In this document: positions 10,210 through 21,515 of the stretch, in pieces
Numbering within the stretch: position 1 is the first letter of the stretch
How the letters are laid out: each line of letters starts with the position of its first letter
DNA from: Notolepis coatsorum
Taxonomy: Eukaryota > Chordata > Actinopteri > Aulopiformes > Paralepididae
Length of the DNA stretch: 64,000 nt
Reading direction: 5' to 3'
Assembly (NCBI GenBank): GCA_963971535.1
Contig: OZ020587.1
Location: 162,388,491-162,452,490 of the forward strand
The notes under the pieces: model-generated
Told to the model about the DNA's origin: nothing
The model's database searches: none
Seen by the model: the letters and a program-made list of their open reading frames with translations, nothing else
Made by a program: the position numbers and the translations under genes

Positions 10210-10470
10210 GTAACGGAGGTACCGCAGTCTATCCACAGTCACGAGGGACAGTAAGTGAAGTGGCTGTGGACGTTAAGCGGTACTGCAAGTAAACTCACTC
10301 CCCAGAGGCATCCAGACCCAATAGCAAGAAGTGAATTCACCTCTTGGTATAGTGGTCTGTGATGCCGCCCGTGACGCAGGAGACCGGGGTTCAACTCCCA
10401 CTCAGGGCGATCCCTTAACAGGGGTCGAATCGAAAAACACAATGCAGAGTAAGATCACACAGGCTACACC
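10210..10470 (+). mobile_element. tRNA-Asp-like SINE, copy 2 of tandem pair
   Basis: This is a near-identical head-to-tail copy of the unit at 9896-10209, with a few substitutions (for example gtgacgcagg for gcgacgcggg in the anticodon arm). It ends at ggctacac, after which the interrupted flanking repeat resumes at ctctaattc. Confidence 0.75.
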
Positions 10471-10627
10471 TCTAATTCACTCATTCACTCACACAGTCAC
10501 CGCGGAGGCGACCGTGCAAGGTGCCGACCTGCTCATCGGGAGCAGTTAGGGGTTAGGTGTCTTGCTCAAGGACACTGCGACACGCTGTCTCGGGAGAAGC
10601 CGGAATGGAACAGGGAACCGTATGATG

Positions 10628-10894
10628 TCATAATCAAACATTCTAGAACATTTGTGATGTCACAGTATGATGTCATAATCAAACATTCGAGAACATTTGT
10701 GTATCTATTCAACAATTCTCTCAGAGGATCTCATTGCGCATCTTGAAACAGTACTGAACAGTACTGAACAGATAGACTAAACAACATAGATTGAAGCCTG
10801 CATTTCTCAACCAAGGTGCCTTGCCTACCGTTTCCATTTAGCCGTGGAAAGGTGAGTGTCCACAACGACCTGTTCTACTTGAATGTACTGCTAT
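10628..10894. repeat. Repeat X, copy A of tandem duplication
   Basis: Sequence from gatgtcataatcaaacattc to ttgaatgtactgctat matches 17760-18060, including short direct repeats of cagtactgaa and the ccaaggtgccttgcctacc block. A reverse-orientation fragment is at 53900-53995. Confidence 0.85.
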
Positions 10895-10902
10895 GTGGTA
10901 GG

Positions 10903-11428
10903 CAGTGGTGCAGTCGTAATATCAGAACTGCCTGTACGCTGTTTAAATGACGCCACGTGCATATGTGCGCACAGAACAGATGATTATTATGCATAAATAG
11001 TATGAAACATGTTTGTATAGGAAATTACTCGTTTTAGTTTTTGTAAATTGCCTTGAAATAGAGAAGCTGAAAAAGGTTTACAGGAGGACAGTTTCCTTCT
11101 GAAGCACAACTTGAAATGTCTCATCCTTCCAGTCGGGACCATTTTGTCACATAGTGAGAGCTCCACAGATCAAACAAACCCCCACAGGGCTTGTATTTTG
11201 GTTGTGCACTTCTCGTTCTTTGTTATGCTATTGCTATGCCATTGTTATGCAAAGGCTAGGTGATAGCTGAGTACCGGGTACTTGGCGCACGGACGACGAG
11301 TCGAGTGAAAGTTGTGAACGCATTTTTGTGTATGCGTGCGTGCACATCCGTGAGTGACTGTGCATACTTCTGCTCAGAAAACAGCTGGGACGGCGTGGTA
11401 CCCACATGGCACCACCACTGCATCACTG
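10903..11428. mobile_element. hAT-type non-autonomous element (526 bp)
   Basis: The 8-bp duplication gtggtagg flanks it at 10895-10902 and 11429-11436. The ends are inverted: cagtggtgcagt and actgcatcactg. The duplicated locus at 18060-18071 lacks it, so it is the empty-site comparison. Eight-bp TSD and CAG...CTG ends are hAT hallmarks. No transposase ORF is present. Confidence 0.88.
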
Positions 11429-11437
11429 GTGGTAGGT

Positions 11438-11848
11438 AAGGCTGTCCCCGAAGCCTGTTTTTGGGATTCGAACTTCGTCAGGGTTTTTCGAACGGACGTT
11501 CTAACCTTTGTTTTTAATTACATTTTTTTTTTTTTTTTTTTTTTATTAATTCTTTTTAATTTTTTTTATTGTTTTTCCATTCTGTTTAAACCAATGGGGT
11601 TTTTCTTCACAGTTGCAGATAAAGTTTAGGCTACACTAATATTATAGTAAAATAAACTGATGAGTTATATTCATTAGAAAGTTGATTTAATTGATTTAGT
11701 TGGCTGGGGCTTCTCCCTGGGCTGGGTCGGGGGCTGGAAAGTTGATTTAATAAAAGAAAAAATACTAATTTAATCAGATGAATCACTTTATTCAAATTGA
11801 GGATTTAGTTTGAGGATATATACAAAAATTTAAAAAATTTATAAAAAG
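11438..11848. mobile_element. TIR element copy A, left part
   Basis: The left terminal repeat aaggctgtccccgaagcctg runs about 85 bp. Its inner sequence (ttagttggctggggcttctc and flanks) matches copy B at 18072-18574. The element is split by an L1-like LINE at 11849-17562 and its right terminal repeat is at 17605-17688. A poly-T tract lies at 11521-11544. Superfamily is not certain; the ends and possible TA target fit an ISL2EU/Harbinger-like MITE. Confidence 0.75.
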
Positions 11849-12021
11849 GGGGGCGGAGCTAGGCGCTCATGGAGTAGACGTGTTTCATGTGAGCTCCCTT
11901 CTACCGTGCGAAATATACGCTTCTCCCCATTAGTCTTTATTTTATTTTTATTTGTTTTTTGTCTGCTTGTTAAGTCGTCGAGTTTCAACTACTGTCGTCG
12001 ACTTTTTTTCGACTTTCTGCG

Positions 12022-12927
12022 ATGTCGGTGGTGGAAACCAGATCCATGAGCGCCCCAGCCAGCAAACTGCCACCGGGCCTGGCCGCGTCGTCGCCCGGTA
12101 TCGGTGAGATAAGCGAAGCTGTGCTCTCGGTCATGACCAAGCTCCATGCAGACTTTGAGACACGCTTCGCTGAAACACAAAGAAAAGTGCTGGCGGATTT
12201 TTGTGATAACCTTCATCGAGAGATATCAGAGGAAATTAGGTTGGCGGTCGTCCCGTTGAAAGACAAGATGGAGTCGCTGTACGTTATCTCCTCGACTAAT
12301 GCTAACGAACTAGCCACGCTAACGACAGAGGTCTCATTACAAGGCGAGAAGATGGCGGGTCTGGAGTCCTCCCTGCTGGCTAGGCAGGCTGAAGTTGCCA
12401 AACTACAGTCGGTAATTGTGGAAATGCAGTCCCGGGAGAGACGCTACAACATCAGGATTGTTGGAGTACCGGAGGGCAACGAGGGAGGCCGTCTCTCTGA
12501 GACCATGCCGGAATTGCTGCAAGAAATACTGGGGAAAGATGTCCTCCCCACCCCTCCCGTTTGTGAGTCGGCCTACAGAGCGGGCAGGACCAGTCCTGGA
12601 GCGAACAAGGAGCCGAGGCCCATCATTGTCAAGCTGAACAGGCTTCAGCAGAGGGAACTCATCATGCGGTCGGCCCGTGCCAAAAGGGGTAATCTAAGGC
12701 TTGGCGATCACAAAGTGGCCATTTTCGAAGATTTTACGCCGGAGGTTCAAGCACAGAGAGGCAAATACAAAGTGGTCATGTCCAGGCTATGGAAACTAGG
12801 CCTGAGGCCCACGCTATTCGCTCCCGCGAAATTATCTGTGCTGGGTAAGGACGATGGTCGGCGTTCATTTTGGTCGTTGGCTAAAGCGAAGGAATATCTC
12901 GAGGGGATAGCCGAGACTGTAGCTTGA
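12022..12927 (+). CDS. L1-like LINE ORF1 protein
   Basis: The open frame of 301 codons has a coiled-coil region at about residues 85-140 (AGLESSLLARQAEVAKLQSV), a non-canonical RRM starting RRYNIRIVGVPEGNEG near 145, and a basic C-terminal domain with IFEDFTPEVQAQRGKY. This is the layout of L1 ORF1 proteins, RNA-binding trimers that coat the LINE transcript and act as chaperones. The frame is intact although ORF2 is destroyed. I chose the ATG at 12022 because it is the first in the frame and lies about 170 nt from the element's 5' end, a normal leader length. Confidence 0.85.
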   Translation: MSVVETRSMSAPASKLPPGLAASSPGIGEISEAVLSVMTKLHADFETRFAETQRKVLADFCDNLHREISEEIRLAVVPLKDKMESLYVISSTNANELATLTTEVSLQGEKMAGLESSLLARQAEVAKLQSVIVEMQSRERRYNIRIVGVPEGNEGGRLSETMPELLQEILGKDVLPTPPVCESAYRAGRTSPGANKEPRPIIVKLNRLQQRELIMRSARAKRGNLRLGDHKVAIFEDFTPEVQAQRGKYKVVMSRLWKLGLRPTLFAPAKLSVLGKDDGRRSFWSLAKAKEYLEGIAETVA

Positions 12928-14267
12928 TATCTATGTCGGGTGAGTGACTTGGCGATGTGGGCCTGAATACATTGATAGGGCCGACTACTCACAAATGCTT
13001 GCTGTCAGGCCCAGACATGCTAACTGTCCACTGCCCATCCATACTAGCGGGGCTTCCCAATGACTTCTGTTACTTGCTAATGCTGTCCTCATGGTCGTAC
13101 TTGTGTATCGCCTCTATGAAAGCTAGCGAGCTAGCTGAACAATGTACATAACAGACTCTAACGTGCTATCCGGATTCATCACTAGCTTACGCGCTAGCCT
13201 CGGGCTAACTAGCGGGCTGCGTCTATCGTTTGCGCCGAGGCATTCGAGACCCGTTAATATTTACGTATTTGGTTGTTGTTGCTGTTTAAGTGTCATCGGT
13301 TTGCAAAATTCAACGGTGATCGGGTCCTTAACTAACTTCTTGTATGCTTTTATTTTTATATCCAGGCTGTTTTGAGCTTTGGGCTCCGGTAGGAGAAGAT
13401 CGGTTGAATATATATATATACAATATATGATAACAGGTTGTGTCAGGTATTGCTTATTACCATCCCCGGGTTAATGAAGGTGTTTAATTCTATTCTTACA
13501 TAGGTTATGTCATTCCAGCCGTTGTGCCTGATCAGAGGGGCTGTTACATGTGTGCACTTTGACCATAACCCCCTTTTTTCCCTTTCTTATTATTGTCGTT
13601 GTTTAAATGACATCTGTTTGCGCAATTTACCTGTGATCCGATCCTGCCTTAGACTATCTGCTGGTATGCTTTAATTTAATTTTGTTTTGAATTTTCCTTT
13701 ATCCATTTGTGCTATAACATTGCGACGTTGATGCGCAGACTCGGAAGTAGATGGTTGCAGGGTTGGTGTTGAGTTATTATATAATAATGGCTATTTTTTC
13801 CATTATAGTTGTCTCATGTTAGGGCCAAGGCTCACGGTGGTTTTCGACGGATATCTTTATTGAATTTAATTTTTATTATTATTTGTGTTTATTGGACTAG
13901 TGGGGGTTTAATCAGGGGTTTATCTAGAGGGGGGTCGGAGTGGAGAGCGTCTTATTGGATCCATGACTCCAGTGGGAAATGATAGGAAGATGACCATCCT
14001 TAGTGGATGGGGCATAGGGAGGGGATTGGAGAGTGGGTATAGGAGGGTTTATAATAGGACGGGTGGGTTAGGATTTAGAGTAGAAGGAGGGGGGGTTGTA
14101 ACTGGGGTGGTATTTTTATGTGTTTTATGTACTGTTGTCTTATATGTGTGTAATTGTTCCTCCTCTGAACTCCTGGGATTGACCGTCTGGGCCCGCCTGG
14201 ATCAGCGGCCTCTGTACTCAGCCTGGCTGCACTGGTATGTTCTCTACGCATTTAGACAAACTCGACC
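12928..14267 (+). other. Inter-ORF spacer of L1-like LINE
   Basis: The 1.34 kb between ORF1 and ORF2 has no credible ORF. It contains two diverged copies of a roughly 90-bp block (about 13267-13345 and 13592-13680, sharing the order gttgtttaa, catc, gtttgc, gtgatc, tcct), suggesting an old internal duplication. Confidence 0.5.
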
Positions 14268-17200
14268 ATGGCTAAATTGAATATTTTAATTTGGAACGCG
14301 GGGGGTCTTAACACCCCACACAAGCGTGCCAGTGTCCTTTGGTTATTGAAGAGAAGAAATATTGACATTGCTCTCCTTAGTGAGACGCATTTATTGGTGG
14401 GTGATGTGTCAAGGCTAGCAAATCGACAATATCACGTTATCTCCTCATCCTCAGCCGATGATAAGACGAAAGGAGTCGTCATAGTTACAAGACGTAACCT
14501 TGATATCAAAGTCCTGGATGTGTGGTCGGACACGGAGGGAAGGATTACTATAGCAAAAGTTGAGTTCTCTCATAGGAAGATGGCAATAATAGCATTGTAT
14601 GCCCCTAACACATTTGATTCAGCGTTCTATAATACAATCACGAAGAATATGTTGGAACTTACTGGATACACTCTCATTGTGGGTGGCGATTTTAATGCGT
14701 GCTGGGATGCGGAATTGGATAGGTCCGGGTCCTCTGAAACAAGCGACCAAAAACGGTCCTCTAAGGCCCTCTGGATGTGGGCCCAGGACACGGGGCTCGC
14801 AGACCTATGGCGCTTATCCAATCCCACCCTCAAGGATTACTCTCACCTGTCTGCCAGACACAAAACCTTCTCTCGAATAGACTATGCATACGCATCCCCT
14901 AATATGTTTGATAGTTTTGACGTCTCATTGGTTCCCCTGGCTCTCTCGGACCACAAGGGGATTTTCCTTGTGGCAACCTTTGGCAGGCTCTCCATGAGAG
15001 CTCCCAGGTGGCGTTTTAACTCAACCTTATTTTTTTTTTTATTGGTCTTTTTCCCCCTCCATTTTCCTCCGATTTTTCTCCCATCCCAATGTTAGTCGTA
15101 TGCCAATTCCCAGTCCCTTCCTGGTCGCTGCGCTTTACCCCCCACAGTCAGATAATTTGGGAGAGTGGAGGCTACCACGTGCTTCCTCCGACACACGTCC
15201 AGCCAATCACCGCTTCTTTTCACCTGGCAGCGCGGATTCTCATTGAGAGGGCGTAGCGTGTGGGAGGACCACACTATCCCCCTCACGTCCAATCCGCGCT
15301 TAGCAGGCGCCCCGACCGAACTGTAGGAGTCGCTGTTTACAACGACCCGGACCCACCCCGCCAGCTTCTCCCACCCTCTGATACAGCCAATTGTATCAGT
15401 GCAGACGGCCAGCCAAGCTGTTAACTCAACCTTATTAAAGAACGATGATTTCTGTTCTGAGTTCAGGAGTAAACTAGCTGAATTCTTGCAGATCAATGTT
15501 GGCACGGTCGATGACCCCAGGGTCCTATGGAACGCATTGAAAGGATTTATCAGGGGTCATGTCACACTTTTCGCCTCCAATTTGCGTAAATCCCGGTCAA
15601 AAAACTAGAATGACTGGAAACATTATATGCGGACCTATACGCATCTTTGCAAACTAACTATAGTGAACGACTAAACACACAACGTAAGATAGTCAAGAAG
15701 GAAATAAACTCCATACTTAAACAACAGTCTGAGTTCTTGATACATAGGACAAGGCAAAATGACTACTTTCACGGCTCCAGGCCTAGCCATCTATTGGCAA
15801 TGAAAATATGCTCGAATGATCATTTCTCGGATATCCCCTTGATCAAGATGCGACAGGGTACAATCACTACTGATTCGAAAAAGATCAACGAAACTTTTAA
15901 AGAGTTTTACTCACAGTTATATAGCTCAGAGGTTAATCTCGACGACTCTAAATTTGAATCGTTCATTGGCAGGCTTGAGATACCCCACATTTCTGAGGAA
16001 GAGGCTAAGGAACTGGGGAAACCAATCACTCTTATGGAACTAAGGGAGACGATTGCTGAAATGCAGAGGGGTAAGGCACCAGGCTGGGATGATATTCCAT
16101 ATACAGCTCCGTCCACTGTTCTGTCTTTGGATGCCATGAAGGCGTTTGACAGACTAGAATGGTCATACCTGTGGAAGGTACTTGAGGTCATGGGTCTTGG
16201 AAAAATTGTTATTCATATGATTAAAGTCCTGTATGCCTCGCCGTCGGCAATGATACTGACAGGCAAAAACTGTTCCACACTTTTCCCAGTCTCCAGATCT
16301 TCTAGACAGGGTTGTCCTCTGAGCCCAGGACTATTCGCGCTTTCCCTCGAACCATTGGCCCAATTTATTAGGCAATCGGAAGACATCGTCCCCATAATGA
16401 TCAATAATACACCACACAAAATCGCTCTCTATGCGGATGACCTACTGATTTTTATGGATGACCCTTCCCGGTCGGCCACAAAATTATTGGGAATAATCGA
16501 CGACTTTGGTAAATTGTCAGGCTTTAAGATTAACTGGAACAAATCAGCCTGCCTACCTCTTAATGAGCTGGCCAAGGCGGTGCGACTACCAGCTGATATC
16601 CCCATAGTGGAACATTTTAAATACTTAGGTATAGAGATATTCCCCACGCTGAGTCAAACTACTAAGTACAACTTCACGGGTACTTATGATAAAATACGCC
16701 AGGATCTAGACAGATGGTCGTCCCTTCCTAACTCCTTACAAGCCTGAGCTTCCATAATCAAAATGAACGTCCTGCCTAGGATACATTTTGTTAGCTCAAT
16801 GCTCCCCCTGCCCCCTCCGATAGACCACTGGCGCAAGGTACAATCGATGGTATCTAAGTTTATCTGGAATAACAAACGCCCGAGAATCAAAAGAGCTACT
16901 ACTCAACGTAGGAAACAAGATGGGGGCCTCGCAATCCCTGATTTTAAGCTTTATTTCTGGTCCTTTTCACTGAGACCTCTGATGTGCTGGCTAGACCCTG
17001 TAGATGCTGTTTCTTGGCGCTCCTTAGAAGCGGCGGCGGTCTCACCGCTAAGATTGCAGGATGTGGTGTACTCCACTGTCTCTATTTCAAAATGCCGGCT
17101 GAGGTATGGACCGATCATAACTCACGTGATCCAAACATGGCGTAATGTACAGAAGTCGTGTGGGGTTAAATGCCCTTGGCACCTGGACTCTCCAATTTTT

Positions 17201-17320
17201 AATAACCAGCAATTACTTGTTGGGCGCAAGCCGGTTAAAGAGGAGGAAATGTCTTGTCTGTCTTGTCTTTTGTTATGTCTTGAATTTAACTGGGGATTTT
17301 ATTGGGGGGCAGCTATTTAG
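14268..17320 (+). pseudogene. L1-like LINE ORF2 (endonuclease and RT), broken
   Basis: The first 250 codons are an APE-type endonuclease (LNILIWNAGGL, LLSETHL, IIALYAPN, VGGDFNACWD, SDHKGIFL), which nicks target DNA. A SINE at 15030-15420 then splits the frame. After it come a stop at 15606, the frame from about 15617, and the reverse transcriptase with [31 protein letters not shown] and the catalytic YADDLLIF. Near 16095 [17 protein letters not shown] joins two motifs normally about 100 residues apart, so an internal deletion has removed the first RT palm blocks. A stop at 16745 and a shortened C-terminus follow. This copy cannot retrotranspose by itself. Confidence 0.88.
15030..15420 (-). 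mobile_element. SINE (head-less copy) inserted in LINE ORF2
   Basis: The 14-bp duplication ttaactcaacctta flanks it at 15016-15029 and 15421-15434. It is the same body as the SINE at 9238-9735 but lacks the tRNA head, so it is a 5'-truncated insertion. It splits the codons of RFNSTLF. Confidence 0.9.
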
Positions 17321-17604
17321 CTATTTCTTCACTATTTGGTCATTTATTAGATAGCCCCCCTTGAAACCTTGAAATTTTGAAATTTAAAAAGGTTGAACTC
17401 TATTTTCTTTTCTTTTTGTCTTTATAATTTATAAATTGTTATTCTGTATTATTATTGTTTTTGTTATTTTCCTGTGAAGATCTGTGTATTGTGATTGTGG
17501 TTAATGTGTTGTCTTGTTTGATGTGATTAATAATAAAAAAAAAATGATAAAAAAAAAAAATGTATAAAAAGAAAATGTGTTAAAAAAATTATAATAATAC
17601 AAAA

Positions 17605-17688
17605 TTCATTAAAAACGAAGGTTCGAACATCCGTTCGAAAAACCCTGACGAAGTTTGAATCCCAAAAACAGGCTTCGGGGACAGCCTT
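17605..17688. mobile_element. TIR element copy A, right terminal repeat
   Basis: It is the reverse complement of 11438-11517 (gaaggttcgaacatccgttc through acagcctt). It completes the element that hosts the L1-like LINE. Confidence 0.8.
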
Positions 17689-17747
17689 ACCATACATATT
17701 ATTTATATTATTCAAATGGGACTCAAACATGTTCCGTTGTGATGTCA

Positions 17748-18071
17748 TAGTATGATGTCACAGTATGATGTCATAATCAAACATTCTAGAACATTTGTGA
17801 TGCCACAAACATTTGTGATGTCACAGTATGATGTCATAATCAAACATTCTAGAACATTTGTGTATCTATTCAACAATTCTCTCAGAAGATCTCATTGTGC
17901 ATCTTGAAACAGTACTGAACAGTACTGAACAGTACTGAACAGATAGACTAAACAACATAGATTGAAGCCTGCATTTCTCAACCAAGGTGCCTTGCCTACC
18001 ATTTCTGTTTAGCCGTGGAAAGGTGAGTGTCCACAACGACCTGTTCTACTTGAATGTATATGTGGTAGGTG
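17748..18071. repeat. Repeat X, copy B of tandem duplication
   Basis: It matches 10628-10902, with one extra direct repeat of the acatttgtgatg block and three rather than two cagtactgaa units. It leads straight into TIR element copy B without the hAT insertion seen in copy A. Confidence 0.85.
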
Positions 18072-18574
18072 AGGCTGTCCCCGAAGCCTGTTTTTGGGAT
18101 TCGAACTTCGTCAGGGTTTTTCGAACAGACGTTCGAACCTTCATTTTTAATAAAGAAATTAAAATTAAATATATATATATTTTTTAATACGTTTAAAATT
18201 TTTTTTAATATATATTCTGTTTAAACCAATGGGGTTTTTCTTCACAGTTGCAGATAAAGATTAGGCAACACTAATATTATAGTAAAATAATTCATTAGAA
18301 AGTTGATTTAATTGATTTAGTTGGGCTGGGGCTTCTCCCTGGGCTGGGTTGGGGGCTGGAAAGTTGATTTAATAAAAGAAAAAAGACTAATTTAATCAGA
18401 TTAATCACTTTATTCAAATTGAGGATTTAGTTTGAGGATATAAAAAAAGAAAATTATTAAAAGAAATTTGATTCTTTTTTATTAAATTTTTGTATTAAAA
18501 ATGAAGGTTCGAACGTCCGTTCGAAAAACCCTGACAAAGTTCGAATCCCAAAAACAGGCTTCGGCGACAGCCTT
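18072..18574. mobile_element. TIR element copy B (complete MITE)
   Basis: Terminal inverted repeats of about 85 bp (aggctgtccccgaagcctg at left, its complement ending acagcctt at right) enclose about 330 bp that match 11560-11830 of copy A. There is no ORF. The element is uninterrupted and acts as the empty-site control for the LINE insertion in copy A. Confidence 0.82.
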
Positions 18575-18924
18575 AATCTACAGTATATATTCAAGCTTAC
18601 AGACAAGTAGCCGTGGGGGGAGAAGGATTGTGGGAGATTAGACAGAGAGAAGAGGGTTCCCCCTCTTGGGGGGGCACTTCGAGAGATGAGATGATGTTTG
18701 GATTGTGATTGTATGACAAGAGGAGCAGAGAAGAAGGAGACAGACAAGAGGAGCAGAGAAGAAGGAGACAGAGACGATAGTAATGTGTTTTGAAGATGAG
18801 AAGAAGAAGAAGAGTGTAAACTAGATTGTAGTTAGGCAGCAATACGCCGAAAGGTGTCTAGACTGCCGGAAATTCACAAGAAGAAGAAGAAGTAGCCGTG
18901 GGATCACATACGGTAGCGTAGCCT
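18575..18924 (+). other. Flank and probable 5' UTR of I-like LINE
   Basis: The block actgccggaaattcacaaga followed by (aag)n and tagccg (18866-18902) also occurs at 53697-53733. Here it lies just before the ORF1 start at 18925 and is probably the LINE leader. A 37-bp duplication (gaggagcagagaagaaggag) is at 18717-18770. Confidence 0.5.
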
Positions 18925-19232
18925 ATGGATACAGGGAAGGCTGGGGGGAGTGAGGGAATTGAGGAAGGAGGAAAAGTGGGAAAGGCAGGTAGGAAGAGAG
19001 CACTTTCCTTAGAAAGTGTCCGGTCAGCAGTGAAGGGTTTGTTGTGTTGTTTAAATTAAAAAGTCAGAAGTTGGAGGACACAGCTGGATTTAGAGCATTG
19101 AATCCACTAGGAGTATCTAACAGTTTGGAGGGACAGATAAAAGGAGGCTTCGAGGCAAAAGTTTTGTCAAACGGCATATTGAGAGTTTGTTGCAAGAATA
19201 AGGAGCAGTTCGATGCAGCTATGAAGGTGACA

Positions 19233-19238
19233 AAGGTG

Positions 19239-19283
<45 letters not shown>

Positions 19284-19650
19284 AAGTTTATTAACAGATT
19301 GCAGAATGGGTACAGTACAGTACAGTTCAATACATACAATTGTTAAGGGGATGCAGACCAGAGAAAGACTTTCGTCTTGTTTACATCAGGGTCCCACATT
19401 TTCAATTCATCATAACATATATGACACACACGACATACAGATAGACAGTACTGCTACATCTATACATTTATGCAAATACAGTACTGTTTGTGATACAAAA
19501 AGTGTCCAGAAAAAGAGTGTATATACATTTGATGTAGAAACTGTACATTGGGGGAGGTTGGGTAGGTGGGTTGGGTGGGTGGGGGGGGGGGGGTTGAGTA
19601 GGGGGTGGGTGGGGGACACTGTACACTGTACATTGGAATACTGGTTGAAG
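19233..19650 (-). mobile_element. LINE 3' tail insertion, TTGA-tailed family
   Basis: A (TTGA)n array at 19241-19281 is followed by aaaagtttattaacagattgcagaatgggtacag and the cttaaggggatgcagacc block, shared with 21361-21515, 25880-26160 (opposite strand) and 52755-52850. The tail on the left marks a minus-strand, 5'-truncated insertion. A G-rich stretch lies at 19550-19615. Confidence 0.75.
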
Positions 19651-21030
19651 GTGGGGGTGGAGACAATTATCCCCGGAGAGAGACAACAGGGGCTTAAAGG
19701 AGTGATTTATGGGGTTTATGGTGCGTTGTCTAAAGAGGAAATAAAGGATAATATCAAGGGAGGAAATGTCATCGATGTCTTTAGATTCAAGGCTAGGGAG
19801 GGTAGCTCAGGAGATGCGCCAGCCGTGGTAACATTTGCAGACACTGTGTTATACCAGTCAGGGTGTTTATAGGGAGTATGTCATATATCGTGAGAGAGTA
19901 AGACCGCCGCTGCTACAAGTGCCAGAGGTTTGGGCATATTGCTGGAGCTTGCAGGGGGAAACAGAGGTGTGCGAAATGTGGCGATGACCACGATATTCAG
20001 GCGTGCAGTGCAGAGGTTCCTAAATGTTTTAACTGTGGAGGGGAACATGTAGCAGCGTTTCATGGGGGTGAACTTGTTGTCCGGGCCAAGAGAGTCCAAA
20101 CTGTGAGGGATCAGACCAAGGTGTCATATGCCGAGGCAGTTAAGACAGTTGCGACTTGCGAGTGAGAGAGAAACAGTGGCGGCTCGCCACTAGGGGCGCA
20201 AGGGCGCCGACCCACCTGCTGGCCAGCTGCTGTTAAATCAGAGAAGAAGACAATAAAACTTTTTCGTTTTTGTGTTTTATAGCCCTATAAATAATATAAA
20301 CATGTTTAAAATGAATAATATTTACTCATTTTAAGTATGTTTGTATTTCCAATGCACAATATAACGTTATTATCTAAATAAAAAAAACACCGTTTTCATG
20401 AGCAGGAAGTGACGTTTTTTTTAATTTTTTCGTATTTCTCGCCCGGGCTAGAAGCGATAGCGCTCTGAGTGCGCGTCACAGTTTGATCGCTGTCTCCGTC
20501 ACAGCCAATCAGTGCATACAGCGTTGTGCGTTGAAATATGACTATTATGTTGGAATCCGAGCGCGATTTGAAGCGGTCTAGGCAGCAGCGTGAACTTCCG
20601 TGAAGATTTTCCATAGCCGCATTTCGCGGAGACGCTCTCTGAATGGCCGACGCCAGTATTTTTTTCCATGGCAGAATTTCACAGAGACGATCTCTGATTG
20701 GCCGAATCCAATTTCTAATGTTCCAATTCTAGCTTCTAGCTTGGTTCCTAGGTTGGTCTAGGTTGTTTGTCTTAGAGCGTGACGTGACTGCAAGTTCTTT
20801 AGACTGTTAAGCTTAGGCACTCTTTCAAAGTTGGTTAAGGTTAGAGTTTGTCTTAGAGCATGGCGATAGAACGCCAGGTAGTTTGCAGTCTGTTCGAGCG
20901 GAAATGGACAAAGGAATGTACTTGTTGAGTGTTGTGCTAACGAGCTCAGCTAACACTTGGCTAACAAGCTATATGGCGGATTATACACGTTTATCAAGCT
21001 CTCCTGCCCTGGACGTTTCAACTAAACAGT

Positions 21031-21031
21031 G

Positions 21032-21092
<61 letters not shown>
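21031..21092. repeat. (CT)n microsatellite
   Basis: About 30 uninterrupted CT dinucleotides. Confidence 0.95.
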
Positions 21093-21097
<5 letters not shown>

Positions 21098-21360
21098 TAA
21101 CGTTAACGTTTGTAAATAGTTTTTTTTAGGAGCAGTACTACTGCTGGCCATTCATGAAGCGAGACATTGCTGATTGTTTATTTATTTTATAACACAAGAC
21201 TATGACTACCAACTGCCTAGCCAGCCGTGTATCAATCTTGGATGCAATAATAACGTTACTTACCACACTGACTATGTCGATGGCTCATTGATTTAACTAC
21301 TGCAGCTCTCTCGGATTGAAAATACGTGGATTATGGCTTGTTCAATATCGTCTATGTTTG

Positions 21361-21515
21361 AATGAATGAATGAATGAATGATAACTTTATTAACAGATTG
21401 CAGAATGGGTACAATACAGTACGGCTCAATACACACAATTGTTAAGGGGATGCAGACCAGAGAAAGACGTTTGTCTTGTTTACATCAGGGTCCCAGATTT
21501 TCGATTCATATCGAT
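21361..21515 (-). mobile_element. LINE 3' tail insertion, short copy
   Basis: (GAAT)n then aactttattaacagattgca and the ggggatgcagaccagagaaa block match 19270-19400. It is a 5'-truncated minus-strand insertion of about 150 bp. Confidence 0.75.

Larger units (their letters stand above)
11849..17562 (+). mobile_element. L1-like LINE inserted in TIR element
   Basis: ORF1 (12022-12927), a long spacer, a broken ORF2 (14268-17320) and A-rich 3' end are flanked by tataaaaag at 11840-11848 and 17563-17571. The low-complexity site weakens the TSD, but the insertion is also shown by the uninterrupted copy of the host element at 18072-18574. The 3' end is (ataaaaaaaa)-like. Confidence 0.85.
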
